Part shown: one piece after another, positions 14,517 to 16,703 of the stretch
Layout of the letters: each line of letters opens with the position of its first letter
Numbering within the stretch: position 1 is the first letter of the stretch
Source: WHSW01 sp035296705
GTDB taxonomy: Bacteria > Actinomycetota > Thermoleophilia > Solirubrobacterales > 70-9
Assembly (NCBI GenBank): GCA_035296705.1
Contig: DATHAL010000001.1
Coordinates: 1-16,703, forward strand
Reading direction: 5' to 3'
Length of the DNA stretch: 16,703 nt
Translations under genes and position numbers: made by a program
Notes under the pieces: model-generated
Database searches by the model: none
What the model saw: the letters and a program-made list of their open reading frames with translations, nothing else
Told to the model about the DNA's origin: nothing

Positions 14517-14644
14517 CGCGCGTTCCGCGGGTCCGCCGTCGGTCCAAAAGGGCGCTCTGGGTAGGTGAGGTCGGCGAGGATCTCCTCCTCGCTCACCTCG
14601 ACGCGCAGCGCCGATACGTCCAGGCTCGGCTTCAACGTAATCAT
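14513..14644 (-). CDS. 43-residue ORF translationally coupled to the thioesterase, unknown function
   Basis: The ATG at 14644 is preceded by AGGAGG (14656-14651) at a spacing of 6 nt, one of the best ribosome sites in the window. The product (MITLKPSLDVSALRVEVSEE onwards, ending TADPRNAR) is acidic in the middle and ends 4 nt inside the thioesterase start (GTGA overlap). I recognise no domain. It could be a real small protein, or a leader ORF whose translation delivers ribosomes to the thioesterase GTG, which has no clear site of its own. An in-frame ATG further up (14680) lacks a ribosome site. Confidence 0.6.
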   Translation of the reverse strand: MITLKPSLDVSALRVEVSEEEILADLTYPERPFGPTADPRNAR

Positions 14645-14690
14645 CGGTGGCCTCCTCGGCCCCGCCGGATTGGGTTTCATGACGAAATCG

Positions 14691-14735
14691 ACCGTACCAG
14701 CACGAGTTGCTTGATGCAACTAAGTGTGCGACAAT
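14691..14735. promoter_or_regulatory. Palindromic operator between divergent promoters (thioesterase / hxlR)
   Basis: AGTTGC (14705-14710) and GCAACT (14716-14721) form a perfect 6-bp inverted repeat with a 5-nt centre. Rightward, TTGCTT (14707-14712), a 17-nt spacer and GACAAT (14730-14735) lead to the hxlR GTG 7 nt on. Leftward, TTGCAT (14719-14714), a 17-nt spacer and TACGGT (14696-14691) lead to the thioesterase unit. One dimer on the palindrome would cover both -35 boxes, the usual arrangement for an autoregulating HxlR protein. The promoter boxes are imperfect matches. Confidence 0.55.
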
Positions 14736-14742
14736 CACAGAC

Positions 14743-15213
14743 GTGCTGAAGCGCGAGTACGACCAGATCTGCTCGATCGCCCGGACCCTCGAGGTGCTGG
14801 GCGAGCGGTGGACGCTGCTCGTGATCCGCGACGTCTTCAACGGCCGCCGGCGCTTCGACCAGATCCAGGAGAACCTGGGCGTCGCCCGCAACGTCCTCGC
14901 GACCCGCCTCGCCTGGCTGGTCGAGGAGGACATCCTCGAGAAGCGCCCGTACCAGGAGCGCCCGCCGCGCTACGAGTACTTCCTGACCCAGAAGGGCCTC
15001 GACCTGTGGCCGGTGATGCTCTCGCTGCTCCACTGGGGCGACCGGTACCTGTCGGCCGAGGGCGGCCCACCGATGGTGGTGCGGCATAAGCGCTGCGGCG
15101 GCGTCGTCGACGAGCGCGGCTACTGCGAGAGCTGCGGCGCGCGGCTCAACGCGCGCGAGGCCTATACCGAGCACGGGCCCGGCGCACCGGCGGAGTGGCG
15201 CGAAGCGGCCTAG
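14743..15213 (+). CDS. HxlR family winged-helix transcriptional regulator with a C-terminal Cys cluster
   Basis: 156 residues from GTG at 14743. The family opening DQICSIARTLEVLGERWTLL carries the conserved N-terminal Cys10 (the redox-sensing position in regulators such as YodB). The winged helix continues with RRRFDQIQENLGVARNVLATRL and the wing around EERPPRYEYFLTQKG-like sequence. The C-terminal tail has His115, Cys118, Cys128 and Cys131 (HKRCGG and CESCG), which could bind a zinc ion. GTG rather than the TTG at 14707 fits the family N-terminus and a leaderless mRNA (GACAAT 7 nt upstream). The probable target is its own promoter and the divergent thioesterase unit via the palindrome at 14705-14721. 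Confidence 0.93.
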   Translation: MLKREYDQICSIARTLEVLGERWTLLVIRDVFNGRRRFDQIQENLGVARNVLATRLAWLVEEDILEKRPYQERPPRYEYFLTQKGLDLWPVMLSLLHWGDRYLSAEGGPPMVVRHKRCGGVVDERGYCESCGARLNAREAYTEHGPGAPAEWREAA

Positions 15214-15280
15214 AGATGGCTGATTCTGCGGCCTCGCGTGCGCGGCATCCGCGTGCGTGAAGTCGCGGGATCAGCCATCT
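15214..15280 (+). repeat. 67-nt near-perfect hairpin between hxlR and the acyl-CoA dehydrogenase gene
   Basis: Starting on the base after the hxlR stop, 15214-15245 pairs with 15249-15280 around a 3-nt loop (CAT, 15246-15248). Of 32 positions, 25 are Watson-Crick and 6 are G-U in the plus-strand RNA; only 15233/15261 (C/A) fails. The outer 11 bp (AGATGGCTGAT / ATCAGCCATCT) are perfect. No T-tract follows, so it is not a standard terminator. CTAG flanks both sides (15210-15213 and 15279-15282). It may be a mobile palindrome of the REP/MITE kind, an mRNA 3' end element for hxlR, or a small structured RNA. Confidence 0.75.
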
Positions 15281-15294
15281 AGGCTTCGCCCGCG
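15280..15294 (+). promoter_or_regulatory. Putative leaderless promoter of the acyl-CoA dehydrogenase gene
   Basis: TAGGCT (15280-15285) lies 9 nt before the GTG at 15295, and no ribosome site is present. Its first base is the last base of the 67-nt hairpin, so the hairpin occupies the -35 region of this promoter. This is based on pattern only. Confidence 0.45.
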
Positions 15295-16440
15295 GTGAAC
15301 TTCGAGCTCTCCGACGAGCAACGGCTTCTGCGCGACACGGTGCGCGACTTCGCACGCGCCGAGGTCGCCCCGGCGGCCGAGGAGCTCGATCGAACGAAGG
15401 CGTTCCCGTACGAGATCGTGGCCAAGCTGGGCGAGCTGGGGCTGATGGGGATCCCGTTTCCGGAGGACTACGGGGGCGGCGGGGGGGACACGCTCTCCTA
15501 CGCGCTCGCGGTCGAGGAACTGGCGCGGGTGGACTCCTCGGTCTGCATCACGCTCGCCGCGCACACCTCGTTGGGGACGATGCCGATCCACGTCTGGGGC
15601 AGCGCCGAGCAGAAGTCGGAGTGGCTGCCCGAGCTCTGCGCCGGTCGCAAGCTCGCCGCCTTCGGGCTGACCGAGCCCGAGGCCGGCTCCGACGCCGGCG
15701 CGACCCGCACCCGGGCGCGGCTTGAGGACGGCGAGTGGGTGATCGATGGCGCGAAACAGTTCATCACCAACGCCGGCACGGAGATCTCGGGTTGCGTGAC
15801 GATCACCGCGGTCACGCGGGACGGTGACGGCGGCCGGGAGATCTCGAACATCGTCGTCCCCAACGGGACGCCCGGCTACGAGCCTGGAGAGCCGTACCGG
15901 AAGATGGGCTGGAACGCCTCCGATACGCGTCCGCTCGCCTTCGACGGCTGCCGCGTGCCGGAGTCGAATCTGCTCGGCCGCCGCGGCGATGGGTTCAAGA
16001 ACTTCCTGCACATCCTCGACGGCGGACGGATCGGCGTCGCGGCCATGGGCGTTGGGCTTGCGCAGGGGGCGCTCGACGAGGCGCTCGCATACGCGAAGGA
16101 GCGGCGCGCCTTCGGTCAGCCGATATCGAAGTTCCAGGTGATCCAGGCAAAGCTGGCGGACATCTCATCGCAGATCGAGGCGACACGGCTTCTGGTCCAC
16201 CGCGCGGCGCTCGAAAAGGACGCCGGCAAGTCGTTCACGCTCACGGCGGCGCAGGCGAAGCTCCTCAGCGGGAGGCTCGCCGTCCGCGCCACCGAGGAAG
16301 CCGTACAGATCCACGGCGGCTACGGCTACATCGAGGAGTACCCGGTGTGCCGGTTCTACCGCGACGCGAAGATCCTCACCATCGGCGAGGGCACGGATGA
16401 GGTGCAGCAGATGGTGATCGCACGCCAGCTCGGCGCCTAG
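15295..16440 (+). CDS. Acyl-CoA dehydrogenase (short-chain/butyryl-CoA type)
   Basis: 381 residues, the typical size. It forms the trans-2-enoyl-CoA from an acyl-CoA and reduces ETF. The N-terminal helical domain starts MNFELSDEQRLLRDTVRDFA. FAD/substrate motifs are FGLTEPEAGSDAG (123-135), WVIDGAKQFITNA (148-160), and RRAFGQPISKFQ (270-281). C-terminally, QIHGGYGYIEEYP (338-350) and LTIGEGTDEVQQ (361-372) carry the probable catalytic base Glu365. That position, before GT, is where short/medium-chain enzymes place it (isovaleryl-CoA dehydrogenase uses another). It is a natural electron donor for the EtfAB/ETF-QO operon in this window. The GTG start is preceded by TAGGCT and no Shine-Dalgarno sequence. 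Its TAG stop shares CTAG with the stop of the convergent nicotinamidase. Confidence 0.95.
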   Translation: MNFELSDEQRLLRDTVRDFARAEVAPAAEELDRTKAFPYEIVAKLGELGLMGIPFPEDYGGGGGDTLSYALAVEELARVDSSVCITLAAHTSLGTMPIHVWGSAEQKSEWLPELCAGRKLAAFGLTEPEAGSDAGATRTRARLEDGEWVIDGAKQFITNAGTEISGCVTITAVTRDGDGGREISNIVVPNGTPGYEPGEPYRKMGWNASDTRPLAFDGCRVPESNLLGRRGDGFKNFLHILDGGRIGVAAMGVGLAQGALDEALAYAKERRAFGQPISKFQVIQAKLADISSQIEATRLLVHRAALEKDAGKSFTLTAAQAKLLSGRLAVRATEEAVQIHGGYGYIEEYPVCRFYRDAKILTIGEGTDEVQQMVIARQLGA

Positions 16441-16703
16441 CTCCCCGCCGCCGCGAGCAGCTCAACGGAGCTCGCCACTCGCGCCCCGGCGTCGCGCATC
16501 TCGTCGAGCGCCCGCTCGCCATCGCCCGGCTCGACCTCGACCGGCCGGACCGCATCCTCGACCACTGTCACGTCGAAGCCCTCGCGGCGGGCGTCGATCG
16601 CCGAGGCGCGGACGCAGTAGTCGGTCGCGAGGCCGCAGACGTAGACGCGGTCGACCTCGTGCTCGCGGAGGATCCGCGCCAGGTCGGACTTCTCGAAGCC
16701 GGA
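16437..16703 (-). CDS. Nicotinamidase/isochorismatase family hydrolase, C-terminal part (gene runs off the window)
   Basis: Only the last 88 residues are present; the gene continues beyond base 16703. The segment begins SGFEKSDLARILREHEVDRV, then VCGLATDYCVRASAIDARRE with the catalytic Cys (residue 30 of the fragment), and EDAVRPVEVEPGDGERAL. This is the C-terminal half of PncA-type nicotinamidases, which convert nicotinamide to nicotinate for NAD recycling. Other cysteine hydrolases of the isochorismatase fold are possible, but CGLATDYCV favours nicotinamidase. Its TAG stop (16439-16437) overlaps the dehydrogenase stop tail to tail. Confidence 0.9.
   Translation of the reverse strand, partial: SGFEKSDLARILREHEVDRVYVCGLATDYCVRASAIDARREGFDVTVVEDAVRPVEVEPGDGERALDEMRDAGARVASSVELLAAAGS

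Noticed and set aside
14517..14933. A longer thioesterase starting near 14933
   Set aside because: The added residues have no hot-dog homology and run through hxlR and the divergent promoter; the GTG at 14516 overlaps the small ORF stop in a coupling pattern.
1..16703. A phage, defence, CRISPR or transposon system
   Set aside because: No integrase, transposase, nuclease, repeat array or tRNA-like target was seen; apart from the palindromic hairpin the window is ordinary metabolic chromosome.

Overview
This window is a gene-dense stretch of very GC-rich DNA (about 70% by eye). It looks like an actinobacterial chromosome, possibly of the Thermoleophilia/Solirubrobacterales type. That placement is an inference from composition, frequent GTG/TTG starts, TANNNT-type -10 boxes placed as for leaderless mRNAs, and gene content. 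No marker gene fixes the taxon, and I see no insertion sequence, CRISPR array, tRNA or rRNA.

Layout. At the left edge (66-936, +) is an alpha/beta hydrolase whose reading frame breaks near base 662. Running leftward from about 5047 is the operon etfB - etfA - ETF:quinone oxidoreductase - GNAT acetyltransferase (to 902), led by a promoter overlapping an 11-bp inverted repeat. Next, all on the minus strand, come a secreted GH31 glycosidase (5053-7404), the B12-binding subunit of an acyl-CoA mutase (7444-7854), a lone REC domain (7873-8259), a small membrane protein (8319-8630) and the large mutase subunit (8677-10338). Further right, still minus, lie the decayed start of an amidase, a HAD phosphatase (10420-11262) and a thiolase (11264-12448). 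A leucyl aminopeptidase (12538-13983, +) diverges from the thiolase. A hot-dog thioesterase and a coupled 43-residue ORF (minus) diverge from an HxlR regulator (plus) across a palindromic operator. After a remarkable 67-nt hairpin comes an acyl-CoA dehydrogenase (15295-16440, +). The window ends in the C-terminal part of a nicotinamidase on the minus strand.

How the genes fit together. The theme is short-chain and branched acyl-CoA catabolism. The dehydrogenase passes electrons to ETF (EtfAB), and ETF:quinone oxidoreductase passes them to the quinone pool. The thiolase makes or cleaves acetoacetyl-CoA-type thioesters, and the thioesterase can release CoA. The mutase carries the Phe/Gln active-site pair of isobutyryl-CoA mutase rather than the Tyr/Arg pair of methylmalonyl-CoA mutase, so it probably interconverts isobutyryl-CoA and butyryl-CoA. 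The GNAT protein resembles protein-lysine acetyltransferases and may modify acyl-CoA enzymes (inference).

The points most worth a second look are the 67-nt near-perfect hairpin between hxlR and the dehydrogenase, the missing fourth cluster cysteine in ETF-QO, the isobutyryl-CoA mutase signature, the recurring TA(G/C)NCT box 7-9 nt before start codons, the two operator-like palindromes, the amidase remnant and the 43-codon ORF.
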